From positions 22,041,300 to 22,105,299 of the forward strand of contig NC_067204.1 of the NCBI RefSeq assembly GCF_026262505.1: a stretch of 64,000 bases of DNA. The letters are read 5' to 3'. Below, piece by piece: positions 40,304-50,408 of this stretch (the first letter of the stretch is position 1; every line of letters starts with the position of its first letter). The position numbers were made by a program, and so were the translations under genes. The notes below the pieces were generated by a model. It saw nothing but the letters and a program-made list of their open reading frames with translations. It did no database searches and was not told the DNA's origin. Origin of the DNA: Trichomonas vaginalis G3 (Eukaryota > Parabasalia > Trichomonadida > Trichomonadidae).

Positions 40304-42430
40304 TTATATATTGGTTGGTTCTACGTTAACAACAATAACAGATATTGAGTCATGAGAACCAGAAGCGAAAGCAATATCCTGGAGTAATTTTGCTGCTTTA
40401 ACTGGGTCTCGTAACTCTCTGACAACGTTACAAACTGTTCCTTCATCAACATAATCCCATAATCCATCGCAACCCAAAACAATGGAAAGTGCATCATCAT
40501 TCAAATCAAAGAATGAAACATCTGCATCATCAAACATTCCGCCGCAACACCAGAAATCACCCAAAGACCTTGAAACAGAAAGTTTTCCGTCAACTTTCCA
40601 ATCAGAAGAAACAGATTTGTTTCTTTTCCTCATCCTGTAGAATTCATCTTTATCACTCGGTCTATGCATCTTAGTCAATAGTTTGGAAGTTGTTTGACCA
40701 ACTAACAATGCCAAACTGTCGCCAACATGTGCAACAGCTCCTTTTCTATTTTCAAACAAACATACAACTACAGCTGTTGTTCCATCTTTAACTTTTCTGT
40801 TCCTGAGTTCATCATTTACTTGTGCAAATGCCATTCTCAAATACGTTTTGATAAGTTTTGTATTCAAATTTTCAGAACCCTTTGAATTTTCTAATTCAAT
40901 TTTTTCTGAATTTTTCAATTCAATTTTTTGAGTATTTTTGATATTTTTTGTCTCAATTTTTTGTGAACCAAAGATTTGATTTTCTTGGGTTTTTACGTTT
41001 CTGAAATGGTTTCTTCTTGGGGATAAATGGTTTTCTACTTTCGGGAAATCGAATTTTTGAATGTTTTCCTCATCTTTCTCTGGATTTTTTTGATGAATTG
41101 CATTTGTGAAGTCAAAAGAAGGCAAAATTTTTGTAAAACATTCTGCAGAAATCAAAGCAGATTCATGACCAGCGTGTCCATCGAACACTCCAACGAACAA
41201 AACATTATCCTGCTTCAAACACATGAAATTGTCCTCGAATTTCGTTGATCTTCCCAAAGTTGCTGAACAACCAATTCCTGAACCCAAAGAATCATTTAAC
41301 AAAGGTTTTTCTGGAACTTGTGGAGCAATAATAGGTATCAATCTCTCTGGTACTTCTTCCTCTGGGACGTCTTCTTCTGTTGAGGTGTATTTGATTGATA
41401 AAAGTGCCTGAGAAAAGAAAATTTTGTTTACAAAGAAAAGTGACAATGATTTCATTTTATGGATTGAAGCAGGGATGACTAAGCATTGACAGAATGAAGC
41501 ATCGAATGTCTCTAGAGATAATGGGAATGATGAAAAAGCTAAAAATATGTTAAATGAAATGAATAATTGTCTTGATCTGTCTGGAAGCCTTATTTTGCCT
41601 GTAAATATGGAGTTATGTGATAAATCTAAGTACTCTAATCTCCTCATTGATGAAATCTTTGGATTTATCTCTGAAATTACGTTGTGTTGTAATTTTAAGA
41701 TTCTGAGCATTTGTAAACTGAAAAGAGCCTCTGGAATTTCTTCCAAAGCATTGTAAGAGATGTCAACTTCTGTTAATCTCCTTGATCCTTCGAATGTAAT
41801 TGAAGTTATCGAATTATGAGATAAATTTAACTGAGAAAGTAGAGGTAATGACTGTAAAACGATATCTCCACATAGTGTACCGTGTGATAGATCTAAGAAC
41901 GAAAGCTGTTTAGATCTAAAATTGATTTTATTTGGAGTTGAACAATATGATGCGTCTAAATAGTTAATTGAGCAATCTGGAATGTATGAAAGTGAATTCA
42001 TTCTGTAAACTAATGACTCTAATGAATGAGGTAGTGGAGGAATTTCAATAAAATCATTTCCAATTATTGAAAGTTTCTTTAAATGTGGAAATATTGTAAA
42101 ATTCGGAGGATTCCTTGAAAGAAAATTACCATCGAGATACAATTCACTCAATGTGCTTGAAAATACGGGTGGTCCGTAAGGAATACCTGTGAGCCAGCAT
42201 GCAGAAAGATTAAGTTTGTGTAAATTAATCAGTTCTCCATTCCATAATGGATCTAGTGAGCTAATTGGATTCGATGATAAATCTAATGTAGTAATATTAC
42301 GGCAAAAAACAATGATTTGAGGAATAGTTATAAGGCCAATATGTGACATGACAACAGAGGATGAAGATGCTATACTCTGAAGCTTGGTGAGTATTTCCTC
42401 TGGAGATAAAATCTCAACTTCCCCACTCAT
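40304..42430 (-). CDS. LRR-PP2C protein phosphatase
   Basis: 708 residues from the ATG at 42430 (MSGEVEIL); the longer frame begins with TTG. The N-terminal ~330 residues hold about a dozen leucine-rich repeats (LDLSSNPISSL, LNLSHNSITSI, LDLSHNSIF). The C-terminal half is a PP2C metal-dependent Ser/Thr phosphatase. It has VGVFDGHAGHESA, GTTAVVV, AHVGDSLAL, SVSRSLGDFW and LGCDGLWDYV, so the metal-binding Asp residues are all present. A ~90-residue insert rich in EN/KI repeats (KIETKNIKNTQKIELKNSEKIE) interrupts the phosphatase domain after SAECF. Architecture resembles PHLPP or LRR-cyclase-type modules without the PH domain. Likely cytosolic signalling. Confidence 0.92.
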   Translation of the reverse strand: MSGEVEILSPEEILTKLQSIASSSSVVMSHIGLITIPQIIVFCRNITTLDLSSNPISSLDPLWNGELINLHKLNLSACWLTGIPYGPPVFSSTLSELYLDGNFLSRNPPNFTIFPHLKKLSIIGNDFIEIPPLPHSLESLVYRMNSLSYIPDCSINYLDASYCSTPNKINFRSKQLSFLDLSHGTLCGDIVLQSLPLLSQLNLSHNSITSITFEGSRRLTEVDISYNALEEIPEALFSLQMLRILKLQHNVISEINPKISSMRRLEYLDLSHNSIFTGKIRLPDRSRQLFISFNIFLAFSSFPLSLETFDASFCQCLVIPASIHKMKSLSLFFVNKIFFSQALLSIKYTSTEEDVPEEEVPERLIPIIAPQVPEKPLLNDSLGSGIGCSATLGRSTKFEDNFMCLKQDNVLFVGVFDGHAGHESALISAECFTKILPSFDFTNAIHQKNPEKDEENIQKFDFPKVENHLSPRRNHFRNVKTQENQIFGSQKIETKNIKNTQKIELKNSEKIELENSKGSENLNTKLIKTYLRMAFAQVNDELRNRKVKDGTTAVVVCLFENRKGAVAHVGDSLALLVGQTTSKLLTKMHRPSDKDEFYRMRKRNKSVSSDWKVDGKLSVSRSLGDFWCCGGMFDDADVSFFDLNDDALSIVLGCDGLWDYVDEGTVCNVVRELRDPVKAAKLLQDIAFASGSHDSISVIVVNVEPTNI

Positions 42431-42973
42431 AACTTTGAACAAAAAAATTTTGTCAAAATTTTAGAGTTTCCAAATACAAATAAACATCATAAATATGCAA
42501 ATTAGATCTTTAAGAAGAATTTGAGTGGAGAGAAAAACGTTTATATTGAAATGAGCAAATCCCGTCTAAAAAATCTTATGTATTTTGCATAATTTAGTTA
42601 TACAGTTTCATTAAATCTCTATTATTAGATCAAAATTTAAGTCAGTTTTCATCAATAATGGAAATTGGGCAAAATTGAAGATGGAATTATGAGATATATG
42701 ATAATTTAATCACATATAGTCCAGCATAGTCATAGGTTTATGATAGTAAAATGAAATAGAAAGGAGTAATAACAAATAAAATGAAGATCAAAGTTGAATT
42801 TTAATATTATTTCAAAAATCCTTCATCATGATGAAAATTTAGATCCATTCAACGGTCACTGCAGTGCAAATATTAATTTATGCCTATAAGCCAAATCAAT
42901 CGTAAATAAAAATGTTTCTAATGGCGGAATTGACAAAAAAATTGTAAACTTTACAATTTTGTAAAGTTGAAAA
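42431..42973. promoter_or_regulatory. Divergent intergenic promoter region
   Basis: 543 bp between the divergent LRR-PP2C and RPC11 genes. A small hairpin, TAAACTTTACAATTTTGTAAAGTT, sits at about 42946-42969 just before the RPC11 ATG. No other element is certain. Confidence 0.4.
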
Positions 42974-43303
42974 ATGTCTACTCATTCATTTTGCCCAGCC
43001 TGTGGAAATTTGTTATTAGTAGATACATCAGGAGATAGGACTCAACTTAAATGTCGTGCCTGCAATTTTGTTATGGGTTTTGTAGGTAGAACAGTTCAAT
43101 CTGCACCATTAAATCCGTTAGATGTTAAAGCTCTTATTACAAATGATGATGCAATGAGCTTCCAAAATAAGACACAAGCTAGATGTGATAAATGTGGTCA
43201 TAATGAAGCATTCTTCACTGAAATCCAAATCAGATCTGCAGATGAACCTGCGACATTGTTCTTCAAGTGCTGCAAATGCGGTAATACATGGCGTGAAGGA
43301 TGA
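42974..43303 (+). CDS. RPC11: RNA polymerase III subunit RPC11 (POLR3K)
   Basis: 109 residues with two zinc ribbons: C7-x2-C10/C27-x2-C30 and a TFIIS-type ribbon C71-x2-C74/C99-x2-C102. The hairpin tip QIRSADEPATLFFKC carries the acidic pair DE needed for RNA cleavage in TFIIS-like subunits. EP(A/M)T after the acidic pair, and the 109-residue size, favour Pol III RPC11 over RPB9 or RPA12. It drives RNA 3' cleavage and termination in Pol III. The neighbouring convergent gene is the Pol III factor Bdp1, a pairing that supports the call. Confidence 0.9.
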   Translation: MSTHSFCPACGNLLLVDTSGDRTQLKCRACNFVMGFVGRTVQSAPLNPLDVKALITNDDAMSFQNKTQARCDKCGHNEAFFTEIQIRSADEPATLFFKCCKCGNTWREG

Positions 43304-43656
43304 AATTTTATTGTTATTTTCAAAATTTTTCTTTTATAAATTGTAATTTTTGATTTTGATTAGCAAAACTAATAACACTAATAGAGTTTAGATTTTAAAA
43401 ATTTATCCTTTACTTTAGAAAACTACTTTCTCAATAAAATAATTCTGAACATTTGTCTTGATAAATTCAGATGAAAAAGTAATTAATTAATCTCTTGATA
43501 CAATCCGGTTATTTGATTTACAAGTAACAAAAATACTCAAACATTTAAAAACATTAAAAATTTTGTCTGATTTTGGTCAAAAGCATGCCAATAGCATAAA
43601 TTTCTCACAAAAATATGAATAGTGACTATTTAAATAATCTAAATACACAAAAATAA
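43304..43656. other. Convergent spacer
   Basis: 3' spacer between RPC11 and Bdp1; AT-rich with nothing recognisable. Confidence 0.4.
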
Positions 43657-44526
43657 TTAATCAAAGTTGAAATCATCTGTACCTTCAACTTCATCTTTCT
43701 TGCCTTTCTCTGTAATAGCAGCTGTAGCTGATTCAATGGTTTTATCCTTTCCTTCGCCCTTATCATCATCTCTTTCTTCAATATCTTCGAAATCATCATC
43801 ATTTCCAGAAATTTCACCGCTATTTTCAGGTAATTTCGGCTGCATAAGTGGCTGACCGTTAAGTAGTTTATCTTTATTCTTTTGGAAGTCTTCTATAAGT
43901 GTTTGTGCTTCGACACCATTTATCTTTGAAAACATTTCAATATCTATTGATTTTGGTGTAGAAAGAGCTTCTTGGAATTGTTGTGTGTTCTTTTTCTCTT
44001 CGCAATGGAATTTGTTTACAATCATTTTTCTAGAACGTTCTGGGAAGAATTTTGAAATCATGGAGAAATCTGTTCCACACATTGCGAGAACTTCATAGAA
44101 TTTTTGTGTTTCCTCTTTCTTCCACCTTGGTGATGCTTTTTTATGCTTTGTTCCAAATCTTGCTGGTGGTTCTTCGTAAAATTCTACGCGATTCTTATGT
44201 GTTTGTAATTCTAAGCCTTTTGCAGCGAGTTGATCTTTGTCTAAACTAAATACGTTTTGATAATTGATATCATCTGGTTCTGCAAATTCAGCATCACCTT
44301 CAATTTCATCTGAATCTTTGCTCTGCTTCTTTTCTTCGTCTTCGTTTATCTTTGGTGTTGCTCCAAAGTCTTTTGATAATAATAATTTTGATAACGGAAG
44401 TCGATCTAAATGACTTGACTCACGTCTGTCGATCAGATGATCACGAACTTGAGTACTCGAAGTCCTACTAATAGGTCTGAAGCTGGAACCTGGCATTGAA
44501 ATCGATGGAGGTTGAGTTCCACTCAT
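43657..44526 (-). CDS. BDP1: TFIIIB subunit Bdp1 (B'') SANT protein
   Basis: 289 residues. A SANT domain at ~131-183 has RWKKEETQKFYEVLAMCGTDFSMISKFFPERSRKMIVNKFHCEEK, the distinctive Bdp1 form (TDFSxIS..FP.R.R..I..KF..EEK). Before it is a Ser/Arg-rich start and an acidic stretch. After it comes a helix (FQEALSTPKSIDIEMF) and an acidic C-terminus. Bdp1 is typically longer in yeast and animals; only the core is kept here. With TBP and Brf1 it recruits Pol III to tRNA and 5S promoters in the nucleus. Confidence 0.87.
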   Translation of the reverse strand: MSGTQPPSISMPGSSFRPISRTSSTQVRDHLIDRRESSHLDRLPLSKLLLSKDFGATPKINEDEEKKQSKDSDEIEGDAEFAEPDDINYQNVFSLDKDQLAAKGLELQTHKNRVEFYEEPPARFGTKHKKASPRWKKEETQKFYEVLAMCGTDFSMISKFFPERSRKMIVNKFHCEEKKNTQQFQEALSTPKSIDIEMFSKINGVEAQTLIEDFQKNKDKLLNGQPLMQPKLPENSGEISGNDDDFEDIEERDDDKGEGKDKTIESATAAITEKGKKDEVEGTDDFNFD

Positions 44527-44996
44527 TTTCTAAAAAAAAATCTTTTTTGCCGCGAAAATTTTATCAATCATTCAAATCAAAATTTACTAGTGCAAATTCA
44601 TTGATATCTCGGATTTTTTATTTGCATCGTTCAAATAATGGTTTTGACTATAAAATTTCAAATTTTGCCTCATTTTGTAAGAATTTTTGTTTAATACACC
44701 GGATATATTGATATGATTTGGGATGCTTAAATGTGTTTTAAAGACATTTTTGTAAAAACTCATCCCCAACACTATAGTTTTGAATGAGATTTGTTGGTTA
44801 AAAGTTCTGTTACTCTTTATTATGAAATCCCTTGTCAATTGTTCATGTGTTTGTAGAGAATTGTTCTTATATCCATATTATGAATTTGATTTCAATTCAA
44901 TAAATCTTATTTTTATGAATTATATGGTAAATCATCATCCCAAACACCTAAAACATCTACATTACTTGATCCTCAATATCTGAAAGTTCCGAATAA
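44527..44996. promoter_or_regulatory. Divergent intergenic region
   Basis: 470 bp between Bdp1 and the ERGIC-like gene. Small frames here overlap both promoters and are not credible. No initiator was identified with confidence. Confidence 0.4.
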
Positions 44997-45854
44997 ATGT
45001 TTTATAAAATCAAAAAAAAAATGTTTCGTAATTTAGATATCTTTCCTAAGGCTGTTAAAACAGATTTAAATGTTAAAACAAACTTTGGAGGATTGTTATC
45101 TATAATATCAATGGTATATCTTTTATATAACCTGTATTTTGAATTCCAAGAATACAATATCATAAAATCCGTTGACAAACTGTCTATTTCAGACATGAGT
45201 CTCCCGAAAACTATACCGTATTATATCGATGTTACTATCTTTCGTGAATGTGAAGATCTTCATTTCGATATATTAAATCAAAAAAGAACATTTGAAATTG
45301 AAGCAATATCAAATACGAGTTTTAACAAGGAAGGAGGTTTCTGCAGAATGAAATCTCAAGGAACGATCCCATCTGTTCCAGGATCTATGCATATTGGACT
45401 TGGTAAAAACTTTGAACAAAATGGACAGCATAAACACCAACACATAACTCTTTATAACAAAAATTTATCGCATAGAATCAATCAATTTCGTTTTGGCGAG
45501 CTTGAATTAGATTCTCCACTTCACCAAACATCATTAATGCTACAAAAGCAAGTATTATACATGTTAACATACCAAGTTAAGTTGGTTCCTGTTATCGAAA
45601 ATGAAAAAATCGGATTTCAACTTTTGGCCGATTTAACTAAGACAAATATCGATAAAATTCGCTCGAATGGAATCCCTGCAATTCTATTCGAATGGGATTT
45701 TTCACCACTTCAACTTACAAAAACAACAGAAAAGACACCTCTTATTATTTTGATTTCCCATTTACTTGGTGTCTTTGGAAGCTTCTTTATGTTTGTTAGA
45801 TGGTTTGATTCTTTGGTTTTTGGTTCAAATACATTTAAATATGTTAAATTATAA
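44997..45854 (+). CDS. ERGIC/Erv41-46 family cargo receptor
   Basis: 285 residues. N-terminal block RNLDIFPKAVKTDLNVKTNFGGLLSIISM includes the first membrane segment (~28-50). The luminal part has CRMKSQGTIPSVPGSMHIGLG (matches C.i.G...V.KVPGNFHI), HRINQFRFGELELDSPL (H.I..FSFG...PL), and PAILFEWDFSPLQL (F.YD.SP). The second membrane segment (LIILISHLLGVFGSFFMFV) is near the C-terminus. These are the landmarks of ERGIC/Erv proteins, which cycle between ER and Golgi in COPI/COPII vesicles. At 285 residues it is shorter than Erv46, and the luminal Cys set is reduced. An alternative start at 45021 (MFRNLD) is possible. Confidence 0.9.
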   Translation: MFYKIKKKMFRNLDIFPKAVKTDLNVKTNFGGLLSIISMVYLLYNLYFEFQEYNIIKSVDKLSISDMSLPKTIPYYIDVTIFRECEDLHFDILNQKRTFEIEAISNTSFNKEGGFCRMKSQGTIPSVPGSMHIGLGKNFEQNGQHKHQHITLYNKNLSHRINQFRFGELELDSPLHQTSLMLQKQVLYMLTYQVKLVPVIENEKIGFQLLADLTKTNIDKIRSNGIPAILFEWDFSPLQLTKTTEKTPLIILISHLLGVFGSFFMFVRWFDSLVFGSNTFKYVKL

Positions 45855-46114
45855 TTGTTTCTTTTTATATATTATTAAAAATCTTATCGGCTTTTATCGA
45901 CAAGCAATATTAATCTATTTTTTCAAGCTAATTTTGACCATTTCAGTTTAGGTCGATATATTTTATCATAGAATTCCTTTCTAGGTTTGTGTAATATGAA
46001 AATCTCATTTAGACTTCAGACGTAGCCATCATGTATGTCAATATTGACATGAAGGTATTTCAATATAAAATACAATGCGATAATGATTACATAAAGCTCT
46101 CAAAAATTGTATAA

Positions 46115-46657
46115 AAATCAGATTTTGGCAAATGACAATTTGCCATTAAGCAATGTTCTTGCTGTTGTTATTGGCCTTTAGATCTGTGATTAAAGAATAT
46201 GATATGAAGAAATGGGATCTCAAAGATGGAAGAACACTAGTACTTAAAAGGAAAACATTCCGTTCAAGGTTCATGGTTAAACGTTTCCCATTACAAATAC
46301 CATACATTGAAGACGGTTCCAACAAAATCGAATTTAATAAATCAATGGGTAAATTAGAACTAGCCGACGGAAGAATTGCATATGTTGGTGATGACAAATA
46401 TTTACGAATTATGTCTGATTCCATTGATAAAATAGAAGTCTATTATGTAAAGTACTCATGGCATTAGGCATAACTAAATATTCCTTTATATTCTAAAATA
46501 AACTGAAATAAAAACAAGTTTTAATCAAAGTTATTCATTTCATATATTGGTAGAATTTTGATTCAGAGCTGAACGAGTTTTAAGTTCATCTACACAATAT
46601 CAATTATAAATTCCTATACATATCACAAAATATATTTTCCTAAATTTAGTTATTTCA
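46115..46657 (+). repeat. Inverted duplicated segment, copy B
   Basis: Partner of 39690-40235. Shared blocks include GGCAAATGACAATTTGCCATTAAGCAATG upstream and GTTCATCTACACAATATCAAT downstream. Similarity fades after CTAAATTTAGTTAT. Confidence 0.9.
46153..46467 (+). CDS. Secreted small protein, copy B
   Basis: 104 residues, signal peptide MFLLLLLAFRSVI. Paralogous to 39875-40189 and identical over long stretches (IPYIEDGSNKI, LRIMSDSIDKIEVYYV.YSWH). Residues ~32-47 are replaced (KTFRSRFMVKRFP). The TTTTGGCAAATGACAATTTGCC upstream element, itself a palindrome TGGCAAATTGTCATTTGCCA, is kept in both copies and may control them. Function unknown. Confidence 0.75.
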   Translation: MFLLLLLAFRSVIKEYDMKKWDLKDGRTLVLKRKTFRSRFMVKRFPLQIPYIEDGSNKIEFNKSMGKLELADGRIAYVGDDKYLRIMSDSIDKIEVYYVKYSWH

Positions 46658-47039
46658 TATAATCTCAATCTGATCATATTTCAATAAGAATAAATAGAAA
46701 AATCTATCTATACTTTCTAAGATACAGTTAAATTGTTCTCTATGATGTTCGAGCTGTAAAGCTATCATTTCTGATAATGAGAGATGATGAACTTTTTTTT
46801 ATGAATATGAAATGATTTGATTTATATTTCACCTAGACACTCTATCTTCATGACAGCAAGATAAAAATTTTGAAATGAAGTCATGAATTTTCTCAAGTTT
46901 GCTTATACGGAAATTAAAAGTTAGGAATTTCAAAGAAACTTAAGTAGCAATGCATTCATGTCAAAGAATAAACCATAATAAAATAAAAATTCAAAAAAAA
47001 ACTTTAAATTGGGCAAAAAAATAATAGTCATATTTAAGA
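46658..47039. other. Intergenic region
   Basis: Spacer between the copy B 3' flank and the convergent TPR gene. No feature supported. Confidence 0.4.
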
Positions 47040-48218
47040 TTATGCTTGTGGAGCAGGCTTGTTATCAATTTCATCATCAACGCGTGCTTCAATTTGTTGC
47101 TTGAGGCCCAAACCTTGAGATGTATTTGCATTTTGAGCCGGAGGTGGAGCAGAACCATCCTGCTTAGGTTGATTCTCTTGTGCTTGATCAGGATTTTCTT
47201 GTCCTTCTGCATTTTCACCTTCTGCTGGTTCAGCAGGAAGTTTTTCTTGTAATTTTTGAGCTTCTGCATCCATTTGAAGTTCTTGATATACAGCAATAGC
47301 TTTCTTATAAAACTCGATTTCCTTTTCTGTATTTTGGGCTTGGTTAGCTGCTTGAGCACCTCTTACGTAAATTTCCGCCATTTCTTTAGTTTTTTCTGGA
47401 TTTGCTTGCGGGAAGTTATCTCCTGCACGTTCGTAGAATGGTAACGATTCTTCGTACCTCTTTTTTTGTGAATGAATATCTGCAATGTATAAATCGCGGC
47501 GATAAGCAAGTTTAGGATCAGAAGTTTCTGTTTCTGCGTATGGTGAGAGTATTTTATCGGCTTCAGACAATTTCTTTTGCTGTTCACTCTTATTCTGGGA
47601 ACTTGAATGAAGAGCAACATCTGTGAGTTCAAGGTTCAGCTTAAACTGATCCTCTTCTGACAACTTTGTATTCTTTGCGGATGACTGTGCCTTGCTAAGG
47701 TTACGATTGGCACTTGTGTAAAATCCTTGCGAATTATAGAAACTGCCAATAGCAGTCATCGATTGGATAACTTCTGGTGAGTTTTCACCGTAAACAAGAA
47801 TTCTTAATTGCTTCTGTTGGATAAGAAGGTCGAACCTCTCATCAGATTCAATTTCAGCGTTTTCATCGCCAAGCTTAGCATCGACATCCTTAAGTTTCTC
47901 TTCTGGTGGGCGTATATCAATTTCATTATCTGGAGAATTGTAATACTGCTCAGCGAAGTTTCCTTGTTCTGCTTTATTAACTTTTGCGGTTGTAAACTTA
48001 TGTGGAACGCGTGAAAGACGATAGCATGAACTATCTAATTGTTTCTGATTGATTGTTTTTGTTGGATATGAATTTTGGTTTGGATCTTGTCTATTGGATG
48101 GTTTAGGAGCGTCTAAAGGCCTGCGTGTTGGTTGTGTACGGCTTGGCTCTGGACTTTTATGAGGTTCGGGACTCTCTGTACCTTGCTTCAGAGGTGCAGA
48201 CTTTTGATAATTCGACAT
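47040..48218 (-). CDS. TPR-repeat protein
   Basis: 392 residues. The first ~100 are Pro/Ser/Lys/Gln-rich and disordered. Residues ~125-320 form tandem helical repeats of ~35-45 residues (LLIQQKQLRILVYGENSPEVIQSMTAIGSFYNSQGFYTSANRNLSKA; DLYIADIHSQKKRYEESLPFYERAG; EIYVRGAQAANQAQNTEKEIEFYKKAIAVYQEL), a degenerate TPR array. GENSPEVIQSM..IGSFYNSQG resembles TTC23-type repeats, but the link is weak. The C-terminus is acidic, then Gln/Asn/Pro-rich. No membrane segment. Probably a scaffold. Intact frame, divergent from the MOCOS-like gene. Confidence 0.75.
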   Translation of the reverse strand: MSNYQKSAPLKQGTESPEPHKSPEPSRTQPTRRPLDAPKPSNRQDPNQNSYPTKTINQKQLDSSCYRLSRVPHKFTTAKVNKAEQGNFAEQYYNSPDNEIDIRPPEEKLKDVDAKLGDENAEIESDERFDLLIQQKQLRILVYGENSPEVIQSMTAIGSFYNSQGFYTSANRNLSKAQSSAKNTKLSEEDQFKLNLELTDVALHSSSQNKSEQQKKLSEADKILSPYAETETSDPKLAYRRDLYIADIHSQKKRYEESLPFYERAGDNFPQANPEKTKEMAEIYVRGAQAANQAQNTEKEIEFYKKAIAVYQELQMDAEAQKLQEKLPAEPAEGENAEGQENPDQAQENQPKQDGSAPPPAQNANTSQGLGLKQQIEARVDDEIDNKPAPQA

Positions 48219-48642
48219 TAAATAGTTATGTAATCAATTCAATTTTTTCATGGATTAATAGATTATTTAAATGATGCAAACTATAATTTTGATGAAATCA
48301 CCAAAAAACGAACAAATTCCAAAAAACGTATTTTTTCCAATTGAAATCTTTCTCTGTGAGAAAATGAAATTGAGAAAACATTAAAACGAATAAATATATT
48401 ATTTGGTTATAAATAAACAAATCTACAATATTAAAATTTCAAAATATCTACTTATTCCATTCCAAATTTTTTTCAAAAACAAAAAAATGAAAATATTTTT
48501 CACATTTTTGATATTCATTTTTTGAATTTCAAAAAATTTTTGGAATTATAATTGCCATACTATCATATGAAAATCATATTCCCACTAAAATTGGCCTCTA
48601 AATTCAGAAAAATATAGATATATATGGTGTCACTTTTCATAA
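48219..48642. promoter_or_regulatory. Divergent promoter region with TCACT initiator
   Basis: 424 bp between the TPR gene and the MOCOS-like gene. The plus-strand side ends in GTCACTTTTCATAAATG: a trichomonad initiator TCACT (48630-48634, A at 48632) lies 11 bp before the ATG at 48643. Confidence 0.6.
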
Positions 48643-50088
48643 ATGAGTGAAAATAGTGATAGTTTTAATTGGATCAAGAAAGTTAATATTGGTTTACTTT
48701 TCCTATTTATTGCTGTTCTTGTTAACATTTTTATCACATCTCCCAAGAGTTTACCCTCATTAAAATCCACAAATGTCTTAGATCGAACTAATTACCCACA
48801 ATATTTACCAACATACCGCAAGAAATTCATGCCTCATTTAAAGAATAACACATACCTCGACTATACGGGCGCTGGAGTTTATCCAGACATCTTAATTGAA
48901 AGATTCCGTGAAAAAATGACAAGTTATTTCCCTTATAACTATCATACAGACAAAAACACTACACAAGCAGACGATATCGTCAATTATGCTCGTAATGAAC
49001 TCCTGAAATTCTTAGGAACTGATTCTGAGCATTATTCTGTTATATTTTTAGCCAGTGCTACTCAAGCTTTGAAACTTGTTGGAGAGAACTTCCCCTGGAC
49101 TAATAAATCGAAGTTTTATTACACTAGATTTAATCATAACTCAGTTCTCGGAATTCGTCGTTATGCGATTGCTCACGGTGCAGAATTTAATGCAACTCGC
49201 AATTTCCAGAGTCTCCTCAACATTGCAAAGAATATGAGTAAGCCTGGACCGATAATTCATTTATTAGCTATGCCATTAGAGGATAATTTCGCAGGAACCA
49301 AGCCAACTCACGAGATTATGCACGAAATTACACATATTAACGGTTCATTTGCTATTTTAGCTGATGCAGCCGCTTATTTACCAACAAATCCATTAAACCT
49401 TACAGAATATCCATTCCATGCAGTTGACATGTCATTCTACAAGATTTTCGGCTTCCCTAACTACGGAGCTTTAGTTATTCGAAACGATTTCATGAATCAA
49501 TTAAAGAAATCCTACTTTTCAGCTAATTCAGCGGACAAAGAAGACGGCGATCAATACAAGATCAAGAAGTTCCCAGAAGGACTCGAAGATGATTACGCAA
49601 TTCCTGAAAATGCATTTGCTCTTATCGAAGGAATCAGATTTTTATCAGGCATCGGCATGGAAAACATACAAAAGCATGTTGCAACCCTTACGAAACGTTT
49701 ATATGATGGTCTTGCCGGACTTAATGCCCGAATTTACGGAAATCACCATTTAGAAGACGATTCACAACAAGGCGGTATTGTAGCCTTCAACCTTATCAGA
49801 CATGATGGCCAGCCATACGGATATTCTTCTGTTGTTGAAAGCGCTTCCCAAGAATATTTCCATTTAAGAGGTGGCTGCCATTGCAACCCTGGTGCTTGCT
49901 TCAACGCTACTGGTCTTAGAGAGTCTGTTGTCAAGTCCTATTTCGATAAAAAGACAACTTGTGGCGATAAATACGATGTTATTAACAATGTACCACTTGG
50001 AGCAGTCAGAGCATCGCTTGGATGGGCTTCTACTGAAGAGGATGTTGATAAGTTTATTAATTATATTAGCGAAACATATATTCTGTGA
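48643..50088 (+). CDS. Membrane-anchored MOCOS-like class V PLP enzyme
   Basis: 481 residues. A membrane anchor (IGLLFLFIAVLVNIFIT, ~16-32) comes first. The rest is an aminotransferase class V domain of the molybdenum cofactor sulfurase type: YLDYTGAGVYP, FLASATQALKLVGENFPW, DAAAYLPTNPLNL, VDMSFYKIFGFPNYGALVIR (PLP lysine ~267) and the persulfide-loop-like LRGGCHCNPGAC. The C-terminal MOSC domain of full MOCOS proteins is missing. Trichomonads are not known to need Moco, so the real substrate may be another sulfur compound; it resembles cysteine desulfurases broadly. The anchor suggests it faces a membrane surface. Confidence 0.88.
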   Translation: MSENSDSFNWIKKVNIGLLFLFIAVLVNIFITSPKSLPSLKSTNVLDRTNYPQYLPTYRKKFMPHLKNNTYLDYTGAGVYPDILIERFREKMTSYFPYNYHTDKNTTQADDIVNYARNELLKFLGTDSEHYSVIFLASATQALKLVGENFPWTNKSKFYYTRFNHNSVLGIRRYAIAHGAEFNATRNFQSLLNIAKNMSKPGPIIHLLAMPLEDNFAGTKPTHEIMHEITHINGSFAILADAAAYLPTNPLNLTEYPFHAVDMSFYKIFGFPNYGALVIRNDFMNQLKKSYFSANSADKEDGDQYKIKKFPEGLEDDYAIPENAFALIEGIRFLSGIGMENIQKHVATLTKRLYDGLAGLNARIYGNHHLEDDSQQGGIVAFNLIRHDGQPYGYSSVVESASQEYFHLRGGCHCNPGACFNATGLRESVVKSYFDKKTTCGDKYDVINNVPLGAVRASLGWASTEEDVDKFINYISETYIL

Positions 50089-50408
50089 TGATTTAAAGTT
50101 TTTAATTTTCTATTTAATTTTTACCTATTATTTTTTCAGACAGAAGCAATAAATTAATATAATCTTATTCTAAAAGAAGAATAATCAAATAAAATTTTGA
50201 GATGCAACATTAAAGACGTCTTTCAATGATTGGAATCGAATATATAACTTCAGTTTTATTCATTCATATATTATTTTTAAAGATATTTGAAAATTTTGAA
50301 ATTTGGAATTTTATTGAGTTATGTAAACTCAATAATATTATCATGTATAAAAACTTATGATATATAATTTACAAAATCATTGGATGATAAAGAAAATTTT
50401 TAATAATA
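50089..50408. other. Convergent spacer
   Basis: 320 bp of AT-rich sequence between convergent 3' ends; nothing recognisable. Confidence 0.4.
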
